Of a stretch of 64,000 bases of DNA, positions 52,778 through 62,049 are shown piece after piece. The translations under genes were made by a program, and so were the position numbers. Location: the NCBI RefSeq assembly GCF_023721415.1, contig NZ_JAMQVC010000006.1, positions 62,001-126,000 of the forward strand. The letters are read 5' to 3'. Source of the stretch: Galbibacter mesophilus (GTDB taxonomy: Bacteria > Bacteroidota > Bacteroidia > Flavobacteriales > Flavobacteriaceae). The notes beneath the pieces are model-generated. The model was not told the DNA's origin. It saw only the letters and a list, made by a program, of their open reading frames with translations, and did no database searches. The stretch's first letter is position 1. Each line of letters opens with the position of its first letter.

Positions 52778-53587
52778 ATGACCACAAACGAACTTGTACA
52801 ACAAATAAGGAATAAAAAATCATTTCTTTGCATAGGATTGGATACCGATTTGGAAAAAATCCCATCACATTTGCTGAAGGAAGAAGACCCTATTTTTGCG
52901 TTTAATAAAGCCATTATCGATGCCACGCATCATTTGACGGTGGCCTATAAACCGAATATTGCTTTTTACGAAGCGTATGGTTTAAAGGGTTGGGAATCAC
53001 TTAAGAAAACAATTGATTATCTTAATGAAAAGCATCCAGAAATCTTTACGATTGCTGATGCCAAACGTGGAGATATAGGCAACACTTCTACAAGGTATGC
53101 CGAAGCATTTTTCAATGATATGAATTTCGATTCGGTTACTATTGCGCCCTACATGGGGAAAGATTCCGTAGAGCCATTTCTGGAGTTTACAAACAAGCAT
53201 ACAATTTTATTGGCCCTAACTTCCAATCCTGGGGCTTTCGATTTCCAAACTTTGGAAGTGGACGGTGTGCCGGTTTATCAAAAAGTGTTGGAAACTTCTA
53301 AATCCTATAAAAATTCTGAGAATTTAATGTATGTTGTAGGAGCCACCAAAGCCGAATATTTAAAGGAGATTAGAAATATTGTTCCTGAAAGCTTTTTATT
53401 GGTGCCTGGTGTTGGTGCGCAAGGTGGCAGCTTGGAAGATGTTTGTAAATATGGAATGACAAAGGATATAGGACTCCTAATTAATTCTTCACGCGGAATT
53501 ATCTATGCTTCTTCGGAAAAGGACTTTGATGAAAAAGCAGCTGAAAAAGCAAAAGAAATGCAACAGCAAATGGCTGAATTTCTCTAA
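52778..53587 (+). CDS. pyrF: Orotidine 5'-phosphate decarboxylase
   Basis: A 269-residue enzyme that decarboxylates OMP to UMP and follows pyrE in the pathway. [14 protein letters not shown] near 17-30 and the catalytic [13 protein letters not shown] near 87-99 identify the long OMP-decarboxylase subfamily (~270 residues) seen in Bacteroidota. VVGAT and VPGVGAQGG follow near 189 and 209. The next gene begins 11 bases after the stop. Confidence 0.94.
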   Translation: MTTNELVQQIRNKKSFLCIGLDTDLEKIPSHLLKEEDPIFAFNKAIIDATHHLTVAYKPNIAFYEAYGLKGWESLKKTIDYLNEKHPEIFTIADAKRGDIGNTSTRYAEAFFNDMNFDSVTIAPYMGKDSVEPFLEFTNKHTILLALTSNPGAFDFQTLEVDGVPVYQKVLETSKSYKNSENLMYVVGATKAEYLKEIRNIVPESFLLVPGVGAQGGSLEDVCKYGMTKDIGLLINSSRGIIYASSEKDFDEKAAEKAKEMQQQMAEFL

Positions 53588-53598
53588 ATAGAAGCGTA

Positions 53599-54384
53599 TT
53601 GATTGACCAAATCGGGCGACATATCCATTTAAAATCGACTCCAAAAAGAATCATTTCTTTGGTGCCTTCCCAGACCGAGTTACTTTGTGATTTGGGACTC
53701 GAAAAAAGTTTAGTGGGCGTTACCAAATTTTGTGTACATCCTGAACACATAAAGAAAAAGATAGCTATTGTTGGCGGGACGAAAGATGTTAAATATGAGC
53801 TCATAAAGTCTCTAAACCCAGATATTATTCTTTGCAACAAAGAGGAAAACACCAAAGAAATTGTGGAAACCTCACAGGAAATTGCGCCTGTGCACGTATC
53901 TGATATTTTTTCTGTGGAAGATGCTATCACGCTTATTCATCAATATGGAAAACTTTTTTCAGTGGACACTTCTGCGGAAAAAATAGCTTTAAGTATTCAG
54001 CAGGAAAGGGAACGTTTTCAGGAGTCAATAAGAAGTAATTCCGTAAAAAAAGTAGCCTATTTTATTTGGCGTAAACCGTGGATGGTCGCCGGTGGAAATA
54101 CATTTATCAATCATTTGCTGGAGCTAAACCGGTTTGAAAATGTGTTTTCCAATAGGCAAAGATACCCGGAGGTTAAGCTTTCAGAACTAAAGAAAATCAC
54201 TGATTTAGATTATATTTTTCTTTCTTCGGAACCGTTTCCGTTTAAGGAAAAACATATATCAGAAATTAAAAAAGAACTTCCAGAGGTAAAAATTGTGTTG
54301 GTCGACGGTGAATATTTCTCCTGGTACGGTTCACGATTACAAGCTGCTTTTTCTTATTTTGAAGGATTGCATGGAATTTTATAG
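53599..54384 (+). CDS. Helical-backbone metal receptor-type substrate-binding protein
   Basis: A 261-residue protein of the type used by cobalamin and iron-chelate ABC transporters (BtuF/FepB fold). RIISLVPSQTELLCDLGLEK near 17-36 is the typical first lobe, and a long helix region links to the second lobe. No signal peptide is visible and the start is TTG at 53599, so the protein may be cytoplasmic. Other genes of an uptake system are not adjacent. It could bind corrinoids (the window has B12-dependent genes), which is inference. Confidence 0.83.
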   Translation: MIDQIGRHIHLKSTPKRIISLVPSQTELLCDLGLEKSLVGVTKFCVHPEHIKKKIAIVGGTKDVKYELIKSLNPDIILCNKEENTKEIVETSQEIAPVHVSDIFSVEDAITLIHQYGKLFSVDTSAEKIALSIQQERERFQESIRSNSVKKVAYFIWRKPWMVAGGNTFINHLLELNRFENVFSNRQRYPEVKLSELKKITDLDYIFLSSEPFPFKEKHISEIKKELPEVKIVLVDGEYFSWYGSRLQAAFSYFEGLHGIL

Positions 54385-54401
54385 AGAGTTTCATTAATAA
54401 A

Positions 54402-54430
54402 AAAAACCGGCTTCCTCAAACCGGTTTTTC
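54402..54430 (+). terminator. Terminator of the metal receptor gene
   Basis: AAAAACCGG and CCGGTTTTT pair around a 10-base loop and T residues follow. It lies 18 bp past the stop. Confidence 0.9.
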
Positions 54431-54743
54431 TAAACTAACTAACTGCTAACTCAAACGTATTCAAGTATGAAACTCTTGCTGTTCAATTAATTAAAAAACA
54501 ATAAGCGTTACATTCTTATTTTGAATATTAACAAACTAAACTCATTACAAAGATGCTACATAAACAAAAAAAGTGTGTTAAGCAGGAATTACCAAACTAT
54601 TAAGTTGATGAGAATTTTTCTTTTGTTGGGATGTTGGGCAGTTTTAAGATGACAAACAATGGTCGTCCAGAATGCATAACAAGCATGTCTAACTGAGGGG
54701 CTTTTAGAAATGATCGAGCTAATATATGGGAAAGCGATATTTG
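54431..54743. other. Non-coding stretch before the toxin-antitoxin pair
   Basis: These 313 bases hold no supported gene. They contain short direct CTAACTAACTGCTAACT-type repeats just after the terminator, and a small ATGC/GCAT dyad near 54678-54692. No promoter or structured RNA stands out. Its composition is AT-rich and unlike the neighbours, which fits a region where the TA pair was inserted. Confidence 0.5.
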
Positions 54744-55049
54744 TTAATCAATGTCCCTTTTTAGTTTATTGGGGTTCTGTCTTGTGTCGAATATGGTGAT
54801 GATTTCGATTTCTTGTTCTTCTAATTTAATTCTGTAGTAAAATGTAGTCTGCTTAGTTACTACACATTTATAAAGATTTTCGATTTCAGATGATTTAGGG
54901 CAACTTTCGGGTTGATTAGTTATTTGCTGAATCTTTTCAGTCAGTTTTGAAATGAAGTCATTCCTTGTTTTCAAACCCCAGTTTTCCAATAGATATTCCG
55001 AAAGATTTAGAAGTTTTTTTTCGGCAAGTTCAGATAGAAATACTTTCAC
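54744..55049 (-). CDS. RelE/ParE-type toxin
   Basis: A 101-residue protein with the ParE/RelE fold pattern: an N-terminal strand and two helices (AEKKLLNLSEYLLENWGLKT), then CVVTKQTTFYYRI and IEIITIFDTRQNP near 78-90. The C-terminal strands with Arg and Asn are typical of this toxin type, which attacks gyrase (ParE) or ribosome-bound mRNA (RelE); which one is open. The antitoxin gene is three bases upstream. Confidence 0.85.
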   Translation of the reverse strand: MKVFLSELAEKKLLNLSEYLLENWGLKTRNDFISKLTEKIQQITNQPESCPKSSEIENLYKCVVTKQTTFYYRIKLEEQEIEIITIFDTRQNPNKLKRDID

Positions 55050-55052
55050 TTT

Positions 55053-55271
55053 CTATGAAATCTTCTTTAAAAAAGATTCATAAGAAACTCTTTTGTTGTT
55101 ATCAAGTTCATTGATTCCCTTTTTAATTTCCTCTTGTTCAGACAAACTCAGCTCATTCCAAAAATCACTTTCCTCCTTTTTTATAAATTCGGCTAGACGT
55201 TGGATGAATTCCCTGTTTTCATTCTCCAAAATGATTTTCAGTAATTCCAGTTTTGTAGCTTGAATGTCCAT
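55053..55271 (-). CDS. Antitoxin of a type II toxin-antitoxin pair
   Basis: A 72-residue acidic, helical protein upstream of the RelE/ParE-type toxin. Its C-terminal half has FWNELSLSEQEEIKKGINEL, a pattern I recall in antitoxins paired with ParE-like toxins. No clear DNA-binding domain is visible, so autoregulation would be through the N-terminus or a different protein. The order antitoxin-toxin with a 3-bp gap is classical. Confidence 0.83.
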   Translation of the reverse strand: MDIQATKLELLKIILENENREFIQRLAEFIKKEESDFWNELSLSEQEEIKKGINELDNNKRVSYESFLKKIS

Positions 55272-55322
55272 TTTACAATCTTTTGCACAAATTTACGAAA
55301 AATTACGTTTGTTTTTTAGAAA

Positions 55323-55411
55323 GGCCTTTGACGGACCTTTTCTCTAGATTCTACAAGTCCACCTGTACTTCCTGCAAGGTTCTTACAATTTTGAACCTTG
55401 AACCAAAGGCC
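55323..55411. repeat. Nested inverted repeat between the TA pair and purU
   Basis: GGCCTTTG (55323-55330) pairs with CAAAGGCC (55404-55411), and inside, CAAGGTTC (55375-55382) pairs with GAACCTTG (55393-55400), all perfectly. The element therefore folds into a two-stem structure like that at 15203-15360. The CTGCAAGGT motif is common in Bacteroidota intergenic repeats as I recall. Confidence 0.7.
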
Positions 55412-55445
55412 AAATAAGACTACATTCTAAATAGAAGCCCGTGTT

Positions 55446-56300
55446 TTAACTGAAAATAATTGTTTTATTATTAAAAACCATGGTTTTACGGTCTATGTGA
55501 AGTTTTATGCCCCTTGCCAGAACTATTTTTTCCAAGTCCCGGCCTTTCATTACCAAATCTTCAATGGAGTGCGCATGGGTAACGCGAGCAACATCTTGTT
55601 CAATTATGGGTCCGGCATCCAGTTCTTCGGTTACATAATGACTGGTAGCACCAATAATTTTCACGCCTCTTTTGTAAGCGGAATGATACGGTTTTGCACC
55701 CACAAATGCTGGCAAAAACGAGTGATGGATATTTATAATTTTGTTTTGGTACTTCTGAATCAGTTTTTCGGAAACAATTTGCATGTACCTAGCCAGTACA
55801 ATAAAATCGACCCCAAATTTCTTCAAAAGTGCTAACTGTTCTTTTTCAGCTATCTCTTTACTGTCTTTCGTAACGGGGATATGATAAAAAGGAATGTTGA
55901 AGCTATCAGCGATATGTTTTAAATCGGGGTGATTGCTAATTATAAAAGGAATTTCAACACGAAGTTCACCAGCGTTATACCTTCCTAGGATATCATACAA
56001 ACAATGGTCGTATTTAGAAACGAAAAGCGCCATTTTAGGCTTGTAATCATCCGTGTACAGTTGCCATTCCATTTCATATTTTTCAGCAATAATGCGTTCA
56101 AACTCATTCTTAAATAGCTCAAGCTGAAAGTTTTTTGGATCAAATTCACTTTCACTACGCATAAAAAACGTTTCATTTTGCCGATCCACATGCTGATCGA
56201 TATAAACAATGTTACCTCCATTTTTATGGATGAAGTTGGTAACGGCAGCAATAATGCCCGAAGTATCTTTGCAGTGAATTAAAATGGTGATTTTCCCCAT
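55446..56300 (-). CDS. purU: Formyltetrahydrofolate deformylase
   Basis: A 284-residue enzyme that splits 10-formyl-THF to formate and THF. An ACT domain is at about 4-85 (ITILIHCKDTSGIIAAVTNF) and the transformylase domain at about 90-284, with HHSFLPAF near 207-214 and the catalytic Asp in ELDAGPIIEQD near 237-247. I started it at the ATG at 56298-56300, which gives the usual start; a longer frame would add 17 basic residues. It is divergent from icmF. Confidence 0.93.
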   Translation of the reverse strand: MGKITILIHCKDTSGIIAAVTNFIHKNGGNIVYIDQHVDRQNETFFMRSESEFDPKNFQLELFKNEFERIIAEKYEMEWQLYTDDYKPKMALFVSKYDHCLYDILGRYNAGELRVEIPFIISNHPDLKHIADSFNIPFYHIPVTKDSKEIAEKEQLALLKKFGVDFIVLARYMQIVSEKLIQKYQNKIINIHHSFLPAFVGAKPYHSAYKRGVKIIGATSHYVTEELDAGPIIEQDVARVTHAHSIEDLVMKGRDLEKIVLARGIKLHIDRKTMVFNNKTIIFS

Positions 56301-56512
56301 AATCTGGTTTGTTTTTGGTTGCTTTCGTGCTAAGCTTTTCTTTCCCTTCAAAAATAATAGGTTTTAAAAAAGCAGCCATTTATTTTAAAAGAATTGCGGT
56401 TAATTTAAATTCAAGTTGAAATTCAACTGTTTATTAACTTATTCCAAAAACAATCGCCTTTATTTTGCAAATTCTGTAAATTGCAGACGTCATAAAAAGA
56501 TACATTTCACCA

Positions 56513-59500
56513 ATGAAACAAATAGAATCATATATACCTAAGAACAAAATTCGCATTGTAACCGCCGCTTCCCTTTTCGATGGGCACGACGCTACTATAA
56601 ACATCATGCGCCGCATTATTCAATCCACTGGTGTGGAGGTAATCCACCTTGGGCATGATCGAAGTGTGGAAGAAGTGGTAGATACTGCCATTCAGGAAGA
56701 TGCCAATGCCATAGCGCTTACTTCCTATCAGGGCGGACATAACGAGTATTTTAAGTACATGCACGACCTTTTGGTAGAACGCGGTGCTTCCAACATCAAG
56801 ATTTTTGGTGGCGGAGGCGGTGTAATCCTTCCGGAAGAGATTAAAGAACTTATGGAATATGGTGTTTCCAAGATTTATTCTCCCGATGATGGCAGGGAAA
56901 TGGGACTTCAGGGGATGATTAATCATTTGGTGGAAAATTCAGATTATGCAGGCCTGCCACTAACCCTTCCGAAGGGAAAAGAATTACAGGAGGCTTTACA
57001 GGAAAAAAATGTGAACGTTATTGCAAGGCTAATTTCTTTAGCTGAAAATAACCATGATGAGTTTCTGAAAGAGTTCGATAAAGTTAAAAATTCATCCACA
57101 TCGAAAAGTTCGGAAGGGGCTACACCAGTGCTGGGAATCACGGGTACTGGAGGTTCTGGAAAAAGTAGCTTGGTTGATGAGTTGGTACGCCGTTTCCTCA
57201 ACGATTTTGAAGATAAAACCATAGGAATTATTTCTGTTGATCCTTCCAAAAGGAAAACGGGTGGTGCTTTGTTGGGTGACAGAATTCGAATGAACGCGAT
57301 TAACAATCCGCGGGTGTACATGCGAAGCTTGGCGACAAGACAATCTAACTTGGCGTTATCCAAACACGTGGCAGAAGCGGTTGAAGTTTTAAAAGCCGCT
57401 AAATACGATTTAATTATTTTAGAAACCTCGGGAATTGGGCAAAGCGATACCGAGATTTTAGACCATTCGGATGTTTCACTCTATGTAATGACACCAGAAT
57501 TTGGTGCAGCTACCCAATTGGAAAAAATCGATATGCTGGATTTTGCTGACATGGTAGCGATAAACAAATTTGACAAACGCGGTGCGTTGGATGCGCTTCG
57601 CGATGTGAAAAAACAATACCAGCGCAATCATGGTTTGTGGGAAGCAAATGTAGATGATTTGCCTGTCTTTGGAACCATTGCGGCCCAGTTTAACGACCCT
57701 GGAATGAATACGCTTTACAAAGAAGTGATGAAAGTAATTGGGGAAAAAACCAATGCTCCGCTTGAATCAAGTTTCGAGATTTCTTCGGAAATGAGCGAAA
57801 AAGTCTATGTAATTCCGCCTAACCGAACCAGATATCTCTCAGAAATTGCTGAAAACAATAGAAATTACGATCAAAAGGTAGAAACGCAGGTAGAAGTAGC
57901 CCAAAAACTTTACGGAATTTATCAAACACTTTGCAGTGTTACGGATGCTACGCTAAGTCTTTCCAAACATGGAATAGATCAGGAGGATTTATCATCTACT
58001 TCAGAAAATAAAGATTTTGTGAAGCTTTTGTTAGCTGAATTTGATCGAGTGAAACTCAATTTAGACCCACACCACTGGGAAACAATCCTAAATTGGGAAG
58101 AAAAAGTAGAAAAGTACAAAGCGCCCATTTATTCATTTAAAGTCCGAAACAAAGAAATAAAAATAGAAACTCATACAGAATCGCTTTCGCATTCGCAAAT
58201 TCCGAAAGTGGCGCTGCCAAAATACAAAGCTTGGGGCGATATCCTCCGTTGGGTTTTACAGGAAAATGTGCCGGGCGAATTTCCATTTACATCGGGCTTG
58301 TATCCGTTTAAAAGAACTGGCGAAGACCCAACTAGAATGTTTGCTGGCGAAGGTGGTCCTGAGCGTACCAACAGGCGTTTTCATTACGTTAGTTTGGGAA
58401 TGCCCGCTAAGCGGTTATCCACTGCTTTTGATTCGGTGACCCTTTACGGAAATGATCCCGACCATCGTCCCGATATCTACGGAAAGATTGGGAATGCAGG
58501 GGTTTCCATTTGTTGTTTGGATGATGCGAAAAAATTATATTCCGGTTTCAATCTTGCCGATGCAATGACCTCGGTAAGTATGACCATCAATGGGCCGGCG
58601 CCCATGTTGTTAGGCTTTTTTATGAATGCCGCTATCGATCAGCAATGTGAGATTTATATTAAGGAAAACGGACTCGAAGAGGAGGTAAATGCTAAAATCG
58701 ATGCTATTTATCATAAAAAAAATAGCGAAAGACCAAAATACAATAGTTTTTCTCGAGCGGAAGGCGCGGAAGAAGAAGGTCTTCCAGAAGGTAATGACGG
58801 ACTCGGACTAATGCTGCTCGGGGTTACCGGAGATATGGTTTTACCGAAAGAAGTATATGAAGAGATAAAGAATAAAACCATTGCTCAAGTGCGTGGAACG
58901 GTGCAAGCAGATATTTTAAAAGAAGACCAAGCCCAGAATACTTGTATTTTCTCTACGGAGTTTGCCTTGCGCCTAATGGGAGATGTTCAGGAGTATTTTA
59001 TTGAGAATGGTGTGCGTAATTTCTATTCAGTTTCTATTTCTGGGTATCATATCGCCGAAGCAGGTGCCAATCCAATTACACAATTGGCGTTTACCCTTGC
59101 TAACGGGTTCACCTACGTGGAGTATTATTTAAGTCGGGGAATGGATATCAATAAATTTGGGCCGAACCTTTCCTTCTTCTTTTCCAACGGCGTCGATCCA
59201 GAATATGCAGTAATCGGTAGGGTGGCACGTAAAATTTGGGCAAAAGCCATGAAAGAAAAATACGGTGCCGATGCTCGCTCGCAAATGTTGAAATACCACA
59301 TACAAACCTCAGGAAGGTCGTTGCATGCCCAGGAAATTGACTTCAACGACATTAGAACAACCCTTCAGGCACTGTACGCCATTTACGATAATTGTAACTC
59401 GCTCCACACCAATGCTTACGACGAGGCGATTACAACACCTACGGAAGATTCTGTACGTCGCGCCATGGCCATTCAGCTTATTATCAATAAAGAATTAGGC

Positions 59501-59992
59501 TTGGCCAAGAATGAAAATCCTATTCAAGGAAGTTTTATTATTGAAGAATTAACCGACCTGGTAGAAGAGGCTGTTTTAACCGAATTTGATAGAATAACGG
59601 AGCGTGGTGGTGTGCTTGGCGCTATGGAAACTATGTATCAACGTTCTAAAATTCAGGAAGAAAGCTTGCATTACGAAACCTTAAAACATACAGGGGAGTA
59701 CCCAATTATCGGTGTAAATACATTCTTGAGCAGTAAAGGTTCTCCAACGGTTATTCCTTCGGAAGTAATTCGAGCTACGGAAACTGAAAAACAACTGCAA
59801 ATAGCAACGTTGGAAAAACTCCACAAGGTGTATAAAGAAGAAGCTGCAGAAGCAATTGAAGAGGTACAAGAGGCTGCTATTCAGAATAAAAACGTATTTG
59901 AAGCTTTAATGGAAGCCACGAAAGTGTGCTCCCTCGGGCAAATTACCAAAGCGTTGTTTGAAGTAGGAGGTCAGTATAGGAGGAATATGTAA
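56513..59992 (+). CDS. icmF: Fused isobutyryl-CoA mutase IcmF
   Basis: A 1159-residue fusion in the order B12-binding domain (about 10-145, with [11 protein letters not shown]), MeaB-like GTPase (about 195-415, Walker [10 protein letters not shown] near 210), linker, and mutase TIM barrel (about 560-1150). F599 in [11 protein letters not shown] corresponds to the Phe that marks isobutyryl- over methylmalonyl-CoA preference. It rearranges isobutyryl-CoA and n-butyryl-CoA, and some members also act on isovaleryl- or pivalyl-CoA. The internal GTPase means it needs no separate MeaB. The B12-binding loop has Thr where DxHxxG usually has Gly, a known variant in fused forms. Confidence 0.95.
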   Translation: MKQIESYIPKNKIRIVTAASLFDGHDATINIMRRIIQSTGVEVIHLGHDRSVEEVVDTAIQEDANAIALTSYQGGHNEYFKYMHDLLVERGASNIKIFGGGGGVILPEEIKELMEYGVSKIYSPDDGREMGLQGMINHLVENSDYAGLPLTLPKGKELQEALQEKNVNVIARLISLAENNHDEFLKEFDKVKNSSTSKSSEGATPVLGITGTGGSGKSSLVDELVRRFLNDFEDKTIGIISVDPSKRKTGGALLGDRIRMNAINNPRVYMRSLATRQSNLALSKHVAEAVEVLKAAKYDLIILETSGIGQSDTEILDHSDVSLYVMTPEFGAATQLEKIDMLDFADMVAINKFDKRGALDALRDVKKQYQRNHGLWEANVDDLPVFGTIAAQFNDPGMNTLYKEVMKVIGEKTNAPLESSFEISSEMSEKVYVIPPNRTRYLSEIAENNRNYDQKVETQVEVAQKLYGIYQTLCSVTDATLSLSKHGIDQEDLSSTSENKDFVKLLLAEFDRVKLNLDPHHWETILNWEEKVEKYKAPIYSFKVRNKEIKIETHTESLSHSQIPKVALPKYKAWGDILRWVLQENVPGEFPFTSGLYPFKRTGEDPTRMFAGEGGPERTNRRFHYVSLGMPAKRLSTAFDSVTLYGNDPDHRPDIYGKIGNAGVSICCLDDAKKLYSGFNLADAMTSVSMTINGPAPMLLGFFMNAAIDQQCEIYIKENGLEEEVNAKIDAIYHKKNSERPKYNSFSRAEGAEEEGLPEGNDGLGLMLLGVTGDMVLPKEVYEEIKNKTIAQVRGTVQADILKEDQAQNTCIFSTEFALRLMGDVQEYFIENGVRNFYSVSISGYHIAEAGANPITQLAFTLANGFTYVEYYLSRGMDINKFGPNLSFFFSNGVDPEYAVIGRVARKIWAKAMKEKYGADARSQMLKYHIQTSGRSLHAQEIDFNDIRTTLQALYAIYDNCNSLHTNAYDEAITTPTEDSVRRAMAIQLIINKELGLAKNENPIQGSFIIEELTDLVEEAVLTEFDRITERGGVLGAMETMYQRSKIQEESLHYETLKHTGEYPIIGVNTFLSSKGSPTVIPSEVIRATETEKQLQIATLEKLHKVYKEEAAEAIEEVQEAAIQNKNVFEALMEATKVCSLGQITKALFEVGGQYRRNM

Positions 59993-59995
59993 GTG

Positions 59996-60200
59996 AAAGT
60001 TAAAAGTTAAGAGTTAAAAGTTAAAAGGGAATAGGTATAAGTTAAAAAGGTAATAAGTTAAGGGTGTATATTGATAAATGATCCTTTAAATCCTTAACTC
60101 CTTATCTCATTAACTCATTCAACCTTTAACTTTTTCAATCTTTAACTCATTCAATCTTTTAATCTTTAAATCCTTCCATCTTTAACCCTTTCAATCTTGC
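59996..60200. repeat. AAGTTAAAAG repeats with a complementary TTAACTC tract
   Basis: The 60 bases after the icmF stop are AAGTTAAAAGTTAAGAG-type repeats. About 60090-60200 is a tract of TTAACTC, TTTAAC and TTCAATC units, roughly the reverse complement. The two can pair loosely into a long imperfect hairpin that may end the icmF mRNA. No gene is seen here. Confidence 0.65.
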
Positions 60201-60237
60201 AATTTTTCAAGTATCTTCGCTCACTAAACGTATTACA

Positions 60238-61230
60238 TTGGAGAAGAAGCGTATTTTAATCACTGGGGCTGCTGGATTTTTAGGATCACACTTATGTGAC
60301 CGATTTATAAATGAAGGTATGTATGTTATCGCGATGGATAACCTGATTACTGGCGATTTAAAGAACATCGAACATTTGCGAAGTAATGAGAACTTTGAAT
60401 TTATTCATCACGATGTTACAAAATACGTGGATGTCTCTGGCCCATTGGATTATATCTTGCATTTCGCTTCACCCGCGAGTCCGATAGATTACTTAAAAAT
60501 CCCCATACAAACTTTAAAAGTGGGTGCTTTGGGAACACACAATCTCTTGGGGTTGGCAAAAGACAAAAAAGCACGCATTTTAGTGGCTTCTACTTCGGAA
60601 GTTTATGGAGATCCTTTGGTGCATCCGCAAACGGAAGAATACTACGGAAATGTAAGTCCGGTGGGGCCAAGAGGAGTTTATGATGAAGCCAAACGTTTTA
60701 TGGAATCTATTACTATGGCGTATCATAGGTTTCATGATTTGGATACTCGTATTGCCCGTATTTTTAATACGTACGGACCAAGAATGCGTTTAAACGATGG
60801 TCGTGTAATTCCAGCTTTTATTGGTCAGGCGCTACGGGGAGAGGACTTAACGGTTTTCGGTGATGGAAGCCAAACGCGCTCTTTCTGCTATGTGGACGAT
60901 CAAGTAGAAGGTATTTACCGATTGTTAATGAGCGATTACAACGAGCCTGTTAATATTGGAAACCCAACGGAAATCTCAATTAAAGATTTTGCGGAAGAAA
61001 TTGTAAAATTAACGGGTACTGACCAAAAAATAGTGTACAAACCCCTGCCGCAAGACGATCCGCTGCAACGTCGTCCCGATATTACCAAGGCTAAAGAAAT
61101 TCTAGGATGGGAACCCAAAGTTTCCCGAAGCGAAGGGATGATGCGCACTTATTCCTATTTTAAAAATCTTCCGGAAGACGAGCTTTACAAAAAAGAACAC
61201 CGCGACTTTAGCGACCGCAATAAGAGGTGA
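60238..61230 (+). CDS. UDP-glucuronate decarboxylase (UXS)
   Basis: A 330-residue NAD-dependent short-chain enzyme that makes UDP-xylose from UDP-glucuronate. [14 protein letters not shown] near 10-23 is the NAD site and the catalytic Ser/Tyr/Lys set is in STSEVYGD near 120-127 and GVYDEAKRF near 145-153. YDEAKR is the usual UXS motif. The NAD site lies only ten residues from the TTG at 60238, and no ATG or other start lies upstream, so a TTG start is needed. UDP-xylose would feed surface polysaccharide. Confidence 0.92.
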   Translation: MEKKRILITGAAGFLGSHLCDRFINEGMYVIAMDNLITGDLKNIEHLRSNENFEFIHHDVTKYVDVSGPLDYILHFASPASPIDYLKIPIQTLKVGALGTHNLLGLAKDKKARILVASTSEVYGDPLVHPQTEEYYGNVSPVGPRGVYDEAKRFMESITMAYHRFHDLDTRIARIFNTYGPRMRLNDGRVIPAFIGQALRGEDLTVFGDGSQTRSFCYVDDQVEGIYRLLMSDYNEPVNIGNPTEISIKDFAEEIVKLTGTDQKIVYKPLPQDDPLQRRPDITKAKEILGWEPKVSRSEGMMRTYSYFKNLPEDELYKKEHRDFSDRNKR

Positions 61231-61235
61231 GTCTA

Positions 61236-61266
61236 AGTTAAAAGTTAAAGGTTGAGAAGTTAAAAG
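61236..61266. repeat. AAGTTAAAAG-type repeat after the UXS gene
   Basis: A short run of AAGTTAAAAGTTAAAGGTTG-like units begins six bases after the stop, the third copy of this repeat type in the window. Confidence 0.6.
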
Positions 61267-61350
61267 TACTGTGCACGTGGCTATGAGAAAAGAGTTGCCA
61301 ATCTCTAGCCAAATCCTTCATCATTTTTAATTGTATATTCTTGTTTTGGT

Positions 61351-61439
61351 GGACATGACTTGTAAGTCGTGGTTCTACTTATCTTCATAATTGATGGGAT
61401 GTCTCCTTTCGATCGACATGACTTTGTGGTCGTGTTTCT
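61351..61439. repeat. Two diverged copies of a 26-bp motif, 63 bp apart
   Basis: Segments starting GGACATGACTTGTAAGTCG (61351-61376) and CGACATGACTTTGTGGTCG (61414-61439) are alike. Each contains a small CATGAC/GTCGTG dyad. The distance of 63 bp is three times the 21-bp period of the array that follows, which may be chance. Confidence 0.5.
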
Positions 61440-61489
61440 TCACGGGATCATTAATGTTCTGATGTCTTCCTTTTTACTGTACCTGCCTT

Positions 61490-61845
61490 TAATACTAATT
61501 CGCATCACTTGAGTAATAAATGACATTGCTCTAATACTATTTTACATCGGCTGAATAATACTTGACGTTAGCAGAATAATACTTGACAGTACTCTAATAA
61601 TAAAGGACATCACTAGTATAATACTTGACAGCGTTCCAATAACAAACGACATCAACAGTATAATACTTGATATCACCTAAATAATAAATGACGGCATTAA
61701 TATAATACTTGACATCGTTCTAATAATACTTTACGACATCTTTATAATAAATAACATCGCTCCAATAATATTTGACATCGCTCTAATAATACTTGACATT
61801 ACCTAAATAACAAGAGACGGCTTCAGAATAAAGATTTACAGTATT
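61490..61845. repeat. Degenerate tandem array with a ~21-bp period, about 17 units
   Basis: A run of about 17 units of 20-22 bases with the core AATAATACTTGACATC. The best conserved parts are TAATA at the start and GACA/GACG near the middle, while the last five bases vary. Unit lengths differ by one or two, so no frame is kept and it is not coding. It fills much of an 820-bp gap (61231-62049) that has no gene. A period of 21 bp is two helical turns, so the array would present its core on one face of the DNA. Confidence 0.85.
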
Positions 61846-62049
61846 AGTTTATTATTTCAGTAGAAAATAAGGAAGTACCTAGAGAAGTGTTTTTGGTAAG
61901 ACTTACAAAGTTTTTAGGGTGAATATTTAAGGAGCATAGTCTATAACGTTATGGTTAATAATTAACAGTGCAATTCGTAGAAAAAATCCGTTATTTTAAC
62001 AAATAATTAGTAAAAATCTATATATTTACGGCCCCTAAATAAATTAAAC

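Noticed and set aside
54660-54710. Possible integron attC site (GTTAGAC/GCATAACAA-like strings) next to the TA genes
   Set aside because: The two core sites do not pair as an attC hairpin requires, and no integrase or further cassettes are present.
61500-61830. Row of sigma-70-like promoters (TTGACA and TATAAT strings)
   Set aside because: Bacteroidota primary sigma factor uses TTTG/TAnnTTTG, and the order and spacing of the strings in the repeat do not form proper -35/-10 pairs.
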